This document shows, one piece after another, positions 8,925 through 18,545 of a stretch of DNA of 64,000 nucleotides. Where the stretch lies: contig NZ_GL379770.1 of assembly GCF_000143765.1 (NCBI RefSeq), forward strand, positions 1,638,903 to 1,702,902, written 5' to 3'. Position numbers and translations under genes: made by a program. Below the pieces are notes generated by a model. It searched no databases and was not told the origin of the DNA. It was given only the letters and a program-made list of their open reading frames with translations. The DNA comes from Sphingobacterium spiritivorum ATCC 33861 (GTDB lineage Bacteria > Bacteroidota > Bacteroidia > Sphingobacteriales > Sphingobacteriaceae). Each line of letters begins with the position of its first letter. The first letter of the stretch is position 1.

Positions 8925-9322
8925 TCTGGCGCAAGCGATCGCTTGTCCCTCTAAAATTAAAGCACAGGCACCGCTACGCTAATGCCTGCGCTAGATATGT
9001 AAAATAAGACTCTAATCTGGCGCAGGCGTATCGCTTGTGCCTCAAATAAAAGTACAGGCTCCGCTACGTTAATGCCTGCGCTAGATGTGTAAAATAAAGG
9101 CTCTACTCTGGCGCAAGCGATCGCTTGTCCCTCTAAAATTAAAGCACAGGCACCGCTATGTTAATGCCTGCGCTAGATGTGTAAAATAAAGGCTCTACTC
9201 TGGCGCAAGCGTTTCGCTTGTGTCTCAAATAAAAGTACAGGCACAGACTACGCTAATGCCTGCGCTAGAGATGTAAAATAAAGGCTCTATTCTGGCATAA
9301 GCGTTTCGCTTGTGTCTCAAAA
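8925..9322. repeat. Tandem array of ~91-bp units, each an imperfect inverted repeat
   Basis: Four full units and a partial fifth start at 8925, 9016, 9107, 9199 and 9291 (spacings 91, 91, 92, 92). Each begins TCTGGCGCAAGCG and ends AATGCCTGCGCTAGA, and these ends are near-perfect inverted copies of each other; the inner parts also pair, leaving an A-rich loop. Inside is a smaller palindrome (CAAGCGATCGCTTG in units 1 and 3; arms around GTTTC or GTATC in others). The units differ while keeping the pairing, as in folded RNA or REP/BIME-like elements. The array fills the gap between two convergent genes. Confidence 0.9.
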
Positions 9323-9342
9323 AATCCAATAAACCATTCTCC

Positions 9343-10752
9343 TTAACTTATATGAAGATCAGGCAACAAAAGTTTCTGCGGATTTTTTTCTGCAAATTGT
9401 TCCACTAACTGCATCATATAATAATTACTAACGCAGCGATCTTCTTTACTAATGATATCTTCGATCTGCTGACTTTCATGGTATTGATCCAGAAAACCCA
9501 GAGCATAGAGGTTGTTTTCCTTTACATATATATAACTCTTTTCTTCAGCATGTCTGCCCTGATCAATCAAAACATAACTTTTCTTTTCCATGGCCAGTGA
9601 ATCTAAAGCTAATGTTACTTTATCATTATACTGCACGACATCTTCTGTTTCCATATATCTGGATTCTACCTGTCTTCCGTGGGCGGAGGCAGTCTTGTCA
9701 GAATAGAAAGCGCAAAGCAGAGGATTGAGATCAAAATCCTGAATAAGTTTAAGCAGCATCTGATTGGCATCGTACGGACGTTCAAAATAGCGAATGCATG
9801 AAATTCCCTTTGTAACTTTCGTAACAGCCAGTCGCATATAGCCATTAATATCTTCGTAGGTCATCAGACCTAATTTAGGTTCATATTGTTTCAAAGCCCG
9901 ATTGTGTGCAGGCCAATGTTTTTTGATCAGCTGGCACTCCATAAGTAAGGCCATTAATTCCGTTCCGGATTCTTCAAAATCAATATCAAAGATCTCCTTC
10001 AAAAATAATTGTCTCCTGTTGGATGTATTATTTCCGGTAAAATGACTGAGTACTCTTTTTCTGATATTAATAGCCTTGCCTACATAGATAATTTTGCCCT
10101 TATTATTTTTGAATATATAGATTCCGGGTTTTGCAGGCAGGCGTTCGAATACCACTTTATCGATATGTGTGGGCAGAAGTTGCTCTTTGGCATGTGTCTG
10201 GAGAAAACTATCGATGAGCCCGTTTGTATCGTGCGAGAGAATACGTTCAAAGAGAATCACAGTGGCTTTTGCATCACCGGCAGCGCGGTGCCGGTCCGAA
10301 ATCGGAATATCCAGACGCTGGCAAAGATTACCTAAACTGTAAGAAGAAAATCCTTTAAAAATATTCCGGGCCAGGCGAACAGTACAAAGCTTAGGTGATT
10401 TCCATTGATAACCACAAGCCTTAAGGTGGGCATATACAAAGGAATAGTCAAAATTTACATTATGGGCGACAAAAACCTTGTTCTCTAAAAAGGAATAGAT
10501 ATCAGCAGCCACATCTTCAAATGAGGGCGCATCCGTCAGCATTTCAGGCGTAATACCTGTAAGCATCTGAATATGATAAGGAATCTCCTTATGCGGATTG
10601 ATGAGAGTTTGATACGAATCAATTATCTGATGACCATCATGCAGATAAATAGCGATCTCTGTAATACCGCTATTTGCTGCATATCCTCCTGTTGTCTCAA
10701 TATCGACAATAGCATAAATACGACTTTCTGATACACTCATAGTTTTAGCCAT
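9343..10752 (-). CDS. DnaQ-like exonuclease fused to a GIY-YIG nuclease domain
   Basis: 469 residues. Residues ~14-180 form a DEDD 3'-5' exonuclease (AIVDIETTGG, then HNVNFDYSFV and a C-terminal HRAAGDAKAT). Residues ~205-285 form a GIY-YIG nuclease like the UvrC N-terminus or Cho (KPGIYIFKNNKGKIIYVGKA, GTELMALLMECQLIK). The tail of ~180 residues is not recognised. This combination is known among bacterial Cho/UvrC-like proteins and points to DNA repair. It is downstream of tcdA in a minus-strand run, separated by 49 bases. Confidence 0.88.
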   Translation of the reverse strand: MAKTMSVSESRIYAIVDIETTGGYAANSGITEIAIYLHDGHQIIDSYQTLINPHKEIPYHIQMLTGITPEMLTDAPSFEDVAADIYSFLENKVFVAHNVNFDYSFVYAHLKACGYQWKSPKLCTVRLARNIFKGFSSYSLGNLCQRLDIPISDRHRAAGDAKATVILFERILSHDTNGLIDSFLQTHAKEQLLPTHIDKVVFERLPAKPGIYIFKNNKGKIIYVGKAINIRKRVLSHFTGNNTSNRRQLFLKEIFDIDFEESGTELMALLMECQLIKKHWPAHNRALKQYEPKLGLMTYEDINGYMRLAVTKVTKGISCIRYFERPYDANQMLLKLIQDFDLNPLLCAFYSDKTASAHGRQVESRYMETEDVVQYNDKVTLALDSLAMEKKSYVLIDQGRHAEEKSYIYVKENNLYALGFLDQYHESQQIEDIISKEDRCVSNYYMMQLVEQFAEKNPQKLLLPDLHIS

Positions 10753-10801
10753 TACACAAATATAATGCTAAAAATATTAGTTTTACAACAGAAGTTTAAA
10801 T

Positions 10802-11524
10802 TTAAACTGTCATCAGATCACGGATAGCGACAGATGCAATCGCTCCGCCAAATGCTGCCGGTAAATAAGACATTGTACCGTAAGCAGATTTTTTAAAATT
10901 GCTGCCATCCGTGTAGAGTAAAGAGTTTTTATCCGGCAATTCGGTAGAAAAAGCAACTTTGACACCATCACGAATACCATGCTTCCGCAATTTTTTACGG
11001 ATGTGCTGTGCAAGTTTACAATTGTACGATTGACTGATATCTGCAATTTTTATCTTTGTGGGATCTACCTTTCCACCAGCACCCATAGAACTGACAAAAG
11101 GAACTTTTGCATCCAGAGCCAGACGAATAAAAAACAGCTTAGGAGTGATGCTATCAATAGCTTCTACACAATAATCCGGTTTTAAATCCAATAGTGCAGG
11201 TATTTTTTCGGGAATAATAAAGTCCTGAATCACTGTCAGATCCAGTTCCGGATTGATAGCCATTAATCTTTCTTTCATAATCTCAGCCTTAGACTCTCCG
11301 TGATTGGTAGACAGGGCAGGAAGCTGACGGTTGCGATTGGTAGGATCTACCGTATCGCCATCAATGATGGTCATCTTACCTACTCCGGCACGACAGATAA
11401 ACTCCGCCGCATATGAGCCTACGCCACCCAATCCCAGCATCATTACATGCGAACTGGCCAGTTTTTCCAATGCTTCACGCCCTACTAACGCTTCCGTACG
11501 TGAAAGCCAAGACAAATCTTTCAT
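10802..11524 (-). CDS. tcdA: tRNA threonylcarbamoyladenosine dehydratase (ThiF/E1-like)
   Basis: An ATP-dependent enzyme that cyclises t6A37 of tRNAs to ct6A. 240 residues with the ThiF-family nucleotide site MLGLGGVGSYAAEFICRAGV near residue 30, the DGDTVDPTNRNRQ segment, and the C-terminal AFGGAIASVAIRDLM. It starts 3 bases after the stop of the TatD-like gene, so they share an mRNA. Confidence 0.9.
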   Translation of the reverse strand: MKDLSWLSRTEALVGREALEKLASSHVMMLGLGGVGSYAAEFICRAGVGKMTIIDGDTVDPTNRNRQLPALSTNHGESKAEIMKERLMAINPELDLTVIQDFIIPEKIPALLDLKPDYCVEAIDSITPKLFFIRLALDAKVPFVSSMGAGGKVDPTKIKIADISQSYNCKLAQHIRKKLRKHGIRDGVKVAFSTELPDKNSLLYTDGSNFKKSAYGTMSYLPAAFGGAIASVAIRDLMTV

Positions 11525-11527
11525 AAA

Positions 11528-12187
11528 TTACTCAAAAACAGAATGATAATTCTGCATTATATATGCTTTAAACTTTGTTAATTCAATTTTTTTTATGCCT
11601 GCCACATAAGCGTAGATTTCATCAATGCCCACAGGCGAGTTATCTGTTTCCAAAAAAATCCGGTCTACAGGTGTTTCAGTCAGCACCTTATCCATGCTTC
11701 CGTTTAAGACAGCTTTGCCAAATGAAAGATAATATCCTTTGTAAATCAGTTGCTTAGCCAGAATTTCATTCTTTTGATAGCCATGAAAAATAACTTTTCC
11801 CTGAAACAATTGGGAAGATAAGGTTTGGATCACTTCTTCAAAAGCGCGGACACAATGTATGATCAAAGGTTTATCATATTGCGTGGCCAACTGCACCTGA
11901 GCGGCAAATACATCCTTCTGAATATTTACATCCGTTTCTATAACCTTGTCTATACCACATTCGCCTATTCCCAAAAGTTTGCCATTATCAAGCAATGTAC
12001 GAAGTTGCGCCAGTGCACTTTCACTTCTGTTCTCATTCAAATACCAGGGGTGAAGCCCTGCTGTAGTGCACGCACTATTTACAGTTTCGCCATTATTCAG
12101 TGCGATACTGCGTATCTGACAGATAGCAGATCCGGGAGTAATGGTTTCACTCTTATGGGTGTGGATATCAATATAGACAGCTGACAT
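11528..12187 (-). CDS. TatD-family metal-dependent hydrolase
   Basis: A TIM-barrel hydrolase of 219 residues, shorter than typical TatD (~260). It has the N-terminal metal motif IDIHTHK, GIGECGIDK, PLIIHCVRAFEEV and the closing FLETDNSP. The lengths between motifs look compressed, as in many short Bacteroidota members. The likely role is 3'-5' exo/endonuclease or a related phosphoesterase. Coupled with tcdA downstream. Confidence 0.85.
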   Translation of the reverse strand: MSAVYIDIHTHKSETITPGSAICQIRSIALNNGETVNSACTTAGLHPWYLNENRSESALAQLRTLLDNGKLLGIGECGIDKVIETDVNIQKDVFAAQVQLATQYDKPLIIHCVRAFEEVIQTLSSQLFQGKVIFHGYQKNEILAKQLIYKGYYLSFGKAVLNGSMDKVLTETPVDRIFLETDNSPVGIDEIYAYVAGIKKIELTKFKAYIMQNYHSVFE

Positions 12188-12257
12188 ACGATGCGCTGCA
12201 AATTTCAGAAAAATAAATGAGCTATGAAATTTTATCTACTATTCTTGTATAGATAAT

Positions 12258-13544
12258 TTAAGCTAGAGATGTGTGGAGTGCATCTAGCAAACTTTTAGCC
12301 TTCAGTAAACATTCTTCATATTCCTGTTCACCATCCGCCTGATTAGTAATCGCACCGCCGGTGTGGAAAGAAATATAGTGGGAGGATGCATTATATAACA
12401 GTGTACGTATAACGACATTGAAATCAAAGTCTCCGTTTTGTGCGAAGTATCCGATTGCACCCGAATATAATCCTCTGCGGGTATTTTCGATTTCTTCACA
12501 ATGTTTCATTGCAGCGATTTTCGGAGCTCCGGTCATGGATCCTGCCGGAAACGTGTTTTTTATAGCCTCCAGATCCGTTACATCTGCTGATTTTTGACAA
12601 GTAATTGTAGATACCATCTGATGAACCTGTCTGAAACTCTGTATTTCAAATAAGCGGTCAGCTTTTACCGAACCTTTTACAGCACTTCGTGTCAGATCAT
12701 TTCGTACCAGATCGACAATCATTACATTTTCTGCAATTTCCTTTTTAGAGTCTTGCAGCTGACGCACAATGCGTTCGTCCTCTGCTGCTGTTGCACCTCG
12801 TGGGGCAGTACCTTTGATCGGTTGTGAAATAAGTAAATCTCCCCGTTTAGCCATAAAACGCTCTGGTGATGCGGATAAAATATAATGATCACCCATTCTG
12901 AAAAAAGCAGAAAACGGAGTGGGAGAGACCTCTGACAATTGCTGATAAACAGAAAAAGGATCCAGGAAAGCATCTTCAGCATAAAATTCCTGACAAAGAT
13001 TTGCTTCATACAAATCTCCGTGCTGAATATGAGACTGAATACGTCCGAATGCATGCAGATATTCATCTTTATTCCATCTGGCTTTGATCGTATCTGCAAA
13101 TTTAAATGCTTCAGGCAAGTATTGCTGAGATACTATTTCTTTGAGAATCTGTTCCGGAGCCTCGGCCTCGATATATACGCTTCCGTTTTTTATGGTGATG
13201 ACAACAGCGGGTACAAAGAAGTAAGCAAGGGGAAACTGAAGAAGATCAGCTTTATCTGTAGTCAGATCTTCAATCTCATTTTTCAGGTCATAAGAAAGAA
13301 ATCCGGGGATGAATTTTCCGGCATGCTGATCAATAAAATGTTGTGCTCTTAAAAAGGTGTCTGTACCGTCTGCGACAAATTGAGATACCGCTTTAACGGC
13401 CAGGCAACAGTCAAAGGAAGACCATTCATCAGCTGACTGATTGGAGTTAAAGAAGCAAATTTCATCAAATTGCATCGCCCATTGCAATGCTTTTTGATGA
13501 AATTTGCCAGAGGAATCGATCGAATGTATATCTTCGATTCGCAT
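12258..13544 (-). CDS. pabB: Aminodeoxychorismate synthase component I (chorismate-binding)
   Basis: Transfers ammonia to chorismate for 4-aminobenzoate (folate) synthesis. 428 residues of the anthranilate/PABA synthase component I family. Diagnostic segments are QPIKGTAPRG, ENVMIVDLVRNDL, FPAGSMTGAPK and TRRGLYSGAIGYF near the C-terminus. Lack of trp neighbours favours PabB over TrpE, but no glutaminase partner (pabA) is adjacent, so the choice is an inference. It starts 3 bases after the purA stop. Confidence 0.85.
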   Translation of the reverse strand: MRIEDIHSIDSSGKFHQKALQWAMQFDEICFFNSNQSADEWSSFDCCLAVKAVSQFVADGTDTFLRAQHFIDQHAGKFIPGFLSYDLKNEIEDLTTDKADLLQFPLAYFFVPAVVITIKNGSVYIEAEAPEQILKEIVSQQYLPEAFKFADTIKARWNKDEYLHAFGRIQSHIQHGDLYEANLCQEFYAEDAFLDPFSVYQQLSEVSPTPFSAFFRMGDHYILSASPERFMAKRGDLLISQPIKGTAPRGATAAEDERIVRQLQDSKKEIAENVMIVDLVRNDLTRSAVKGSVKADRLFEIQSFRQVHQMVSTITCQKSADVTDLEAIKNTFPAGSMTGAPKIAAMKHCEEIENTRRGLYSGAIGYFAQNGDFDFNVVIRTLLYNASSHYISFHTGGAITNQADGEQEYEECLLKAKSLLDALHTSLA

Positions 13545-13547
13545 TAA

Positions 13548-14825
13548 TTATTTAGATAAGGATAACGTTTGTTTACGATCCGGACCAACGGAAAGGAATG
13601 TAATAGGAACTTCCAACGCTTTTTCCAGATAAGAGATATAGTTTTTCAGTGCTTCCGGGATTTCACTTTCTGAAGTAATACCGGTCAGATCCTGATTCCA
13701 TCCCTGTATTTCTTCCAGTACAGGCTCAGCCTCATTGGTAATAATCTCATAAGGCATGTAGTCAATTACCTGACCATCATGCTTATAGTGTGTACATGCA
13801 TAGATTTTATCAAATGTATCCAATACATCCGCTTTCATCATAATCAGTTCCGTCACACCGTTCAGCATAATAGCATATTTCAATGCCGGAATATCAATCC
13901 ATCCTGTACGGCGGGCACGACCTGTAGTCGCACCGAACTCGTGTCCGAGCTTACGTAATTCCTCACCAACTTCATCATGCAGTTCCGTTGGGAATGGTCC
14001 GCCACCTACGCGGGTAGCATATGCTTTGAAGATACCGTATACCTTGCCGATTTTATTAGGAGCTACACCCAGACCTGTACATGCTCCTGCAGTAGTTGTA
14101 TTAGAAGATGTAACGAACGGATAAGATCCGAAATCTACATCTAACAATGTACCTTGTGCACCTTCTGCCAAAACACTTTTACCGGATTTCAGATACTGAT
14201 TCACCAGGTGTTCAGAATCTACGTGAGGAATAGTTTTGATATAATCAATTGCCGCCAGAAACGCTTGTTCTTTTTCAGAGAAATCAGGGATTTCACCGTA
14301 ATGAGATAAGATAGACAGATGTTTTTCTTTTAGTTTCTCATAGCGTTCTTTAAAATCCGGCAATGTAGTATCACCTACACGAAGACCGTTACGGCCTGTT
14401 TTGTCCATGTAAGTCGGGCCGATACCTTTAAGCGTAGAACCAATTTTGCCTGCACCCATTTTGGATTCTGAAGCAGCATCCAGCAATTGGTGAGTAGGAA
14501 GGATAAGGTGAGCTTTGCGCGCCAAAACCAGATTTCCTTTACCAACCGGATCGAAGCCGGCAGTTTTCAAATTGTCTAACTCTCTTTTCAGGATAATCGG
14601 ATCAATAACAACACCATTTCCGATAAGATTCATGATACCTTCATTAAAGATACCTGACGGGATAGTGTTCAATACGAATTTTTTGTTATCAAACTCCAAT
14701 GTGTGTCCGGCGTTAGGGCCGCCTTGGAAACGTGCGATCAAATCGTATTCAGGACATAAAACATCTACGATTTTTCCTTTACCTTCATCGCCCCATTGTA
14801 GGCCCAAAAGCACATCAACTTGCAT
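13548..14825 (-). CDS. purA: Adenylosuccinate synthetase
   Basis: GTP-dependent first committed step from IMP to AMP. 425 residues, full length. Clear motifs are the N-terminal GLQWGDEGKGKIVD, GPNAGHT, GIGPTYMDKTGR, GAQGTLLDVDFGSYPFVTSS and TGRARRTGWID. It follows the Fur-family gene by 127 bases and is coupled to pabB downstream. Confidence 0.98.
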   Translation of the reverse strand: MQVDVLLGLQWGDEGKGKIVDVLCPEYDLIARFQGGPNAGHTLEFDNKKFVLNTIPSGIFNEGIMNLIGNGVVIDPIILKRELDNLKTAGFDPVGKGNLVLARKAHLILPTHQLLDAASESKMGAGKIGSTLKGIGPTYMDKTGRNGLRVGDTTLPDFKERYEKLKEKHLSILSHYGEIPDFSEKEQAFLAAIDYIKTIPHVDSEHLVNQYLKSGKSVLAEGAQGTLLDVDFGSYPFVTSSNTTTAGACTGLGVAPNKIGKVYGIFKAYATRVGGGPFPTELHDEVGEELRKLGHEFGATTGRARRTGWIDIPALKYAIMLNGVTELIMMKADVLDTFDKIYACTHYKHDGQVIDYMPYEIITNEAEPVLEEIQGWNQDLTGITSESEIPEALKNYISYLEKALEVPITFLSVGPDRKQTLSLSK

Positions 14826-14952
14826 AGCTTTTTTGTATTGAGATTAAAAATATATTTAGATAATGACTTATTCTAAAACAAAAATGTTCGGAAAAATTAC
14901 GGTAGTAGTTTTTCCGAACAAATGTACTATAATATTTTACCAATAGTCAATA

Positions 14953-15447
14953 TTAATTTGAAATAACCGTTTTTTCGGCTTTTGCCTTAGCGGCTTTGTC
15001 TTTCTCCTGGCAATCTTCACAGACGCCATACAGATTGAGAGAGTGATGTTTGATGTCAAACTTCAGCAAATCTCCCATCAGACTCTGGATCTGGTTGATC
15101 CTCGGATCACAAAATTCGACTACTTTATTGCATTCTATGCAAATCACGTGATCATGTTGTTTATAGCCAAAAGATTTTTCAAACTGAGCCATGTTACGGC
15201 CAAACTGGTGCTTAGTCACCAGGTCGCATGACACCAATAGCTCTAATGTGTTGTACACGGTAGCTCTGCTCACACGATATTTTTTATTTTTCATGTGAAT
15301 ATACAGTGACTCAACATCAAAGTGATCGGAGCGCGAGTAGATTTCTTCCAAAATAGCGTAGCGCTCAGGAGTCTTTCTCAGATTTTTATTCTCCAGATAA
15401 GCCTCGAATATCTTTTTTACAGTGGCGTAATTTTCTGCTAGATTCAT
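14953..15447 (-). CDS. Fur-family transcriptional regulator
   Basis: A metal- or peroxide-responsive repressor of 164 residues. An N-terminal winged helix ([40 protein letters not shown]) is followed by the dimerisation and metal domain [18 protein letters not shown] with two CxxC pairs (CIEC and CEDC) for structural zinc. Whether it is Fur, PerR or Zur cannot be told from the sequence alone. It sits between rel/spoT and purA with its own TAAATTTG element upstream. Confidence 0.92.
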   Translation of the reverse strand: MNLAENYATVKKIFEAYLENKNLRKTPERYAILEEIYSRSDHFDVESLYIHMKNKKYRVSRATVYNTLELLVSCDLVTKHQFGRNMAQFEKSFGYKQHDHVICIECNKVVEFCDPRINQIQSLMGDLLKFDIKHHSLNLYGVCEDCQEKDKAAKAKAEKTVISN

Positions 15448-15467
15448 ATCAAACTTAAGATTCTTTA

Positions 15468-15475
15468 CAAATTTA
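15468..15475 (-). promoter_or_regulatory. -7 promoter element of the Fur-family gene
   Basis: Reads TAAATTTG on the minus strand, 20 bases upstream of the start codon. A TTG lies about 14 nt further upstream, so the -33 element is poor. Confidence 0.4.
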
Positions 15476-15527
15476 CCAAATTAGATTCACAATATCGCTT
15501 TTTTCGAAAATGTGAGATTCAGTTGAT

Positions 15528-17738
15528 TTAATTCTCCGATTCATATCGTGTTACTCCGGTTATTCCGCTGATATGTTTGAGGTTTTTAATCAGGTTATCC
15601 AACTGATCCGTATCGTTGACAAATACCATGATATTTCCTTCAAAAATACCCTCATTACTTGATATGGACAGCGAGCGGATATTGACCTTAAACTCCTGAG
15701 ATATAACGGTAGTAATCTTGTTGACCAATCCGACGTCATCGATTCCGACAATACGCAATCCGGTAAGGAAAGCCACATTGTTGGACGTTGAAGAAGCCCA
15801 TTTAGCTTTAAGAATACGGTACCCGTAGTTGGCCATCAGCTTAGACGCATTCGGACAGCTTGTACGGTGTATTTTTATGCCGTCATTTACCGTCAGAAAT
15901 CCGAATACATCATCCCCGGGAATAGGGTTACAACAAGGTGCAAGCGTATAATCTACTTCCTGAAGATCGTCCCCAATCAACAATGTATCCAGGTCTTTTT
16001 TATTTATTTTTTCTACTAGTCCACTGATGTGAGAGCTAAACTGACTTGGCGAAGTGTCAATCAGTTTTTCACTGGCAGCATAATCGCGCAGATTTTTGAT
16101 ATCTATAGTTCCTTTGGCCACATTGTAAAACAATTCCTGTGAGCTCGGGAACTTAAAATAATTAGAAATCTTATTGATGTTATCAGTGTTATAGGTAATC
16201 TTCAGTGATTTTAGTTTGCGCTCCAGTATTTCCTTACCATCTTCCGCCACCCGGCGCTTTTCCTCTTTCAGGGACGAACGTATTTTGGATTTGGCTTTGG
16301 CTGTTACGACAAAGTTGAGCCAATCTTCTTTCGGAACCTGCTTACCAGAAGTGATGATCTCGACCTGATCACCATTCTGCAGCTTATGACTCAGCGGTAC
16401 AAGCTTGTGGTTGACTTTAGCACCGATACAGGTCGCTCCGATATCCGAATGTATCTCGAAGGCAAAATCAAGGGCTGTAGCATCATTTGGCAACTGAATA
16501 AGTGTTCCCTTAGGCGTAAAAATGAAAATCTCATCAGAGAAAAGATTCATTTTAAAATCATCCACAAAGTCCAGCGCATTCGAATCGGCACTGCTCAGTA
16601 CATCTCTTACTTTCTGAATCCACTGATCCAGTCCGCTGTCCGAATTGGACTCTTTGTATTTCCAGTGTGCAGCAAATCCTTTTTCCGCAATTTCATTCAT
16701 GCGTTTTGTGCGTATCTGCACTTCCACCCATTGACCGCGCGGCCCCATTACAGTTGTATGCAGGGATTCGTATCCGTTTCCTTTAGGAGAGGACACCCAG
16801 TCGCGCAAGCGATCCGGATTTGGTCTGTAAAGATCCGTCACAATAGAATAGGCCTTCCAGCATTCTGTTTTCTCTTTTTCATAATCCGTGTCTATAATGA
16901 TACGGATCGCAAACAGATCGTATACTTCTTCAAAAGGTATAGACTTTTTGCGCATCTTGTTCCAGATAGAATGAATAGATTTAGGACGACCGAACACCTC
17001 AGCTTTAATACCCTGTTCTTCCAGAATCTCTTTAACCGGTCCGACAAAATCCGAAATAAATTTCTCGCGTTCAGCTTTCTTTTCATTCAGCTTTTTCGCT
17101 ATAAATTTATAGGTATCCGGATCGGTATACTTCATGGAAAGGTCTTCCAGCTCGGACTTAATTGCATAGAGTCCTAATCTGTGAGCCAGCGGAGCATAGA
17201 GATAACTTGTTTCCGAAGCAATCTTCAACTGCTTGTCCCGCGCCATAAACTCCATTGTCCGCATATTGTGCAAGCGGTCTGCCAGTTTAATAAGGATCAC
17301 GCGTACATCATCCGCCAGCGTCAGCAGCATCTTACGGAAATTTTCCGCCTGCATAGAACTGTTCGGATCGAATATACCCGATATTTTGGTCAGGCCATCG
17401 ATGATCCGGGCCACTTTCTTCCCAAACTGATCTTCAATTTCCTGTAAGGTGATAGCTGTATCTTCAACGACATCATGCAACAGTGCACATACAATCGATG
17501 TAGTACCAAGTCCGATCTCATCCGCAGCAATTTTGGCTACGGCGATAGGGTGGAAAATATAAGGCTCGCCCGATTTGCGGCGCATTTCTTTATGACTTTC
17601 CAGAGCCAGATCAAATGCTTTACGTATCTCTTGTTTGTCGCCGCGTTGTAAAGTTGGCTTGCACGCTCTCAATAAATCTCTATATCTTTTGCGAATTTCT
17701 TTGTTTTCAGCTTCAATATCAATCACATACTCTTTCAT
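15528..17738 (-). CDS. Bifunctional (p)ppGpp synthetase/hydrolase
   Basis: The Rel/SpoT-type stringent-response enzyme, 736 residues. The HD hydrolase domain is intact (H63, H88-D89 in ALLHDVVEDT), so it can degrade (p)ppGpp. The synthetase domain has GNGYESLHTTVMGP and EVQIRTKRMNEIAEKGFAAHW at ~300-365. A TGS domain (~400-460), the zinc-finger-like CCNPIPGDD...HRTSCPNA region and a C-terminal ACT domain follow. Single-copy rel genes in Bacteroidota have this layout. Gene name rel or spoT is open. The 153 bases upstream are shared with a divergent DUF4294 gene. Confidence 0.96.
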   Translation of the reverse strand: MKEYVIDIEAENKEIRKRYRDLLRACKPTLQRGDKQEIRKAFDLALESHKEMRRKSGEPYIFHPIAVAKIAADEIGLGTTSIVCALLHDVVEDTAITLQEIEDQFGKKVARIIDGLTKISGIFDPNSSMQAENFRKMLLTLADDVRVILIKLADRLHNMRTMEFMARDKQLKIASETSYLYAPLAHRLGLYAIKSELEDLSMKYTDPDTYKFIAKKLNEKKAEREKFISDFVGPVKEILEEQGIKAEVFGRPKSIHSIWNKMRKKSIPFEEVYDLFAIRIIIDTDYEKEKTECWKAYSIVTDLYRPNPDRLRDWVSSPKGNGYESLHTTVMGPRGQWVEVQIRTKRMNEIAEKGFAAHWKYKESNSDSGLDQWIQKVRDVLSSADSNALDFVDDFKMNLFSDEIFIFTPKGTLIQLPNDATALDFAFEIHSDIGATCIGAKVNHKLVPLSHKLQNGDQVEIITSGKQVPKEDWLNFVVTAKAKSKIRSSLKEEKRRVAEDGKEILERKLKSLKITYNTDNINKISNYFKFPSSQELFYNVAKGTIDIKNLRDYAASEKLIDTSPSQFSSHISGLVEKINKKDLDTLLIGDDLQEVDYTLAPCCNPIPGDDVFGFLTVNDGIKIHRTSCPNASKLMANYGYRILKAKWASSTSNNVAFLTGLRIVGIDDVGLVNKITTVISQEFKVNIRSLSISSNEGIFEGNIMVFVNDTDQLDNLIKNLKHISGITGVTRYESEN

Positions 17739-17891
17739 AAACGTGCTGTAAAATTTTTAAGATACTTTAAATATTTTTATGTAAATTAGGACAGAAAAGA
17801 AGTACCTTTATATGGATATCTGTTTTCATTTGAATAAATGTAGTAAAATTATTTATCAGAATAAAAACAAAAGGCTTTTTTTGATGCAAAA

Positions 17892-18533
17892 ATGAAAATT
17901 ATATATGTACCCGGATTTGTTCTTTTTCTGCTCCTTCCTCTTTTTGGAAAAGGGCAGACATTGATTAAGCCTCAGTATGGTGGAGGCGAACCGGAAGTGG
18001 TGGAGCATTATGCCACTACTACATTGGATGACGGAGAAGTGGTGCCCTGGTTTCCTATACCGGAAGTGGTCGTGACGGGCAAACGTATATGGAGCAGTGA
18101 GGACGCTAAGAAGGAATACCTTAGACTTAGAAGAAATGTGCTGCGTGTATTGCCGTATGCAATCTATGCACAAAAAAGATATGATCAACTGGACAGGGAT
18201 CTGGCATTGGTCAATGATAAAAAAGAACAAAAAAGACTGATTAAAGCCTGCGAAGAAGAAATTAAAGAAAAGTTTACCAAGGAAATAAAAAATCTGTCTG
18301 TGTCACAGGGGAAAATATTAATCAAACTGGTGGACAGACAGACCGGAAAAACAAGCTATGATATGGTGAGAGAAATGAAAGGCGGACTTACCGCATTTTT
18401 CTATCAGGGTATCGCAAAAGTATTTGGTCACAATCTGAAAAGCACATACGATAGTCAGGAGGATTTTGAGATCGAAAACATTATCAGAAGTTTTGAGAGA
18501 ACGCGCCCGGTAGCGTCTCCGCCGCTTCAATAA
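17892..18533 (+). CDS. DUF4294 family exported protein
   Basis: 213 residues, with a signal peptide ending about residue 22 (LLPLFGKGQT). The core VVVTGKRIWSSEDAKKEYLRLRRNVLRVLPYA and the C-terminal GGLTAFFYQGIAKVFGHNL match the DUF4294 family, which is widespread in Bacteroidota and has no known function to me. It begins a plus-strand group; the glutathione peroxidase gene starts 12 bases after its stop. Confidence 0.8.
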   Translation: MKIIYVPGFVLFLLLPLFGKGQTLIKPQYGGGEPEVVEHYATTTLDDGEVVPWFPIPEVVVTGKRIWSSEDAKKEYLRLRRNVLRVLPYAIYAQKRYDQLDRDLALVNDKKEQKRLIKACEEEIKEKFTKEIKNLSVSQGKILIKLVDRQTGKTSYDMVREMKGGLTAFFYQGIAKVFGHNLKSTYDSQEDFEIENIIRSFERTRPVASPPLQ

Positions 18534-18545
18534 AAAATATAACCT

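Noticed and set aside
8925..9322. CRISPR array
   Set aside because: Units of ~91 bp are near-identical along their whole length without unique spacers; they are inverted repeats, not repeat-spacer units, and no cas gene is near.
16386..17177. 263-residue plus-strand ORF opposite rel/spoT
   Set aside because: It is antisense to a highly conserved gene, its sequence is basic and low in family-like motifs, and it has no promoter or neighbours.
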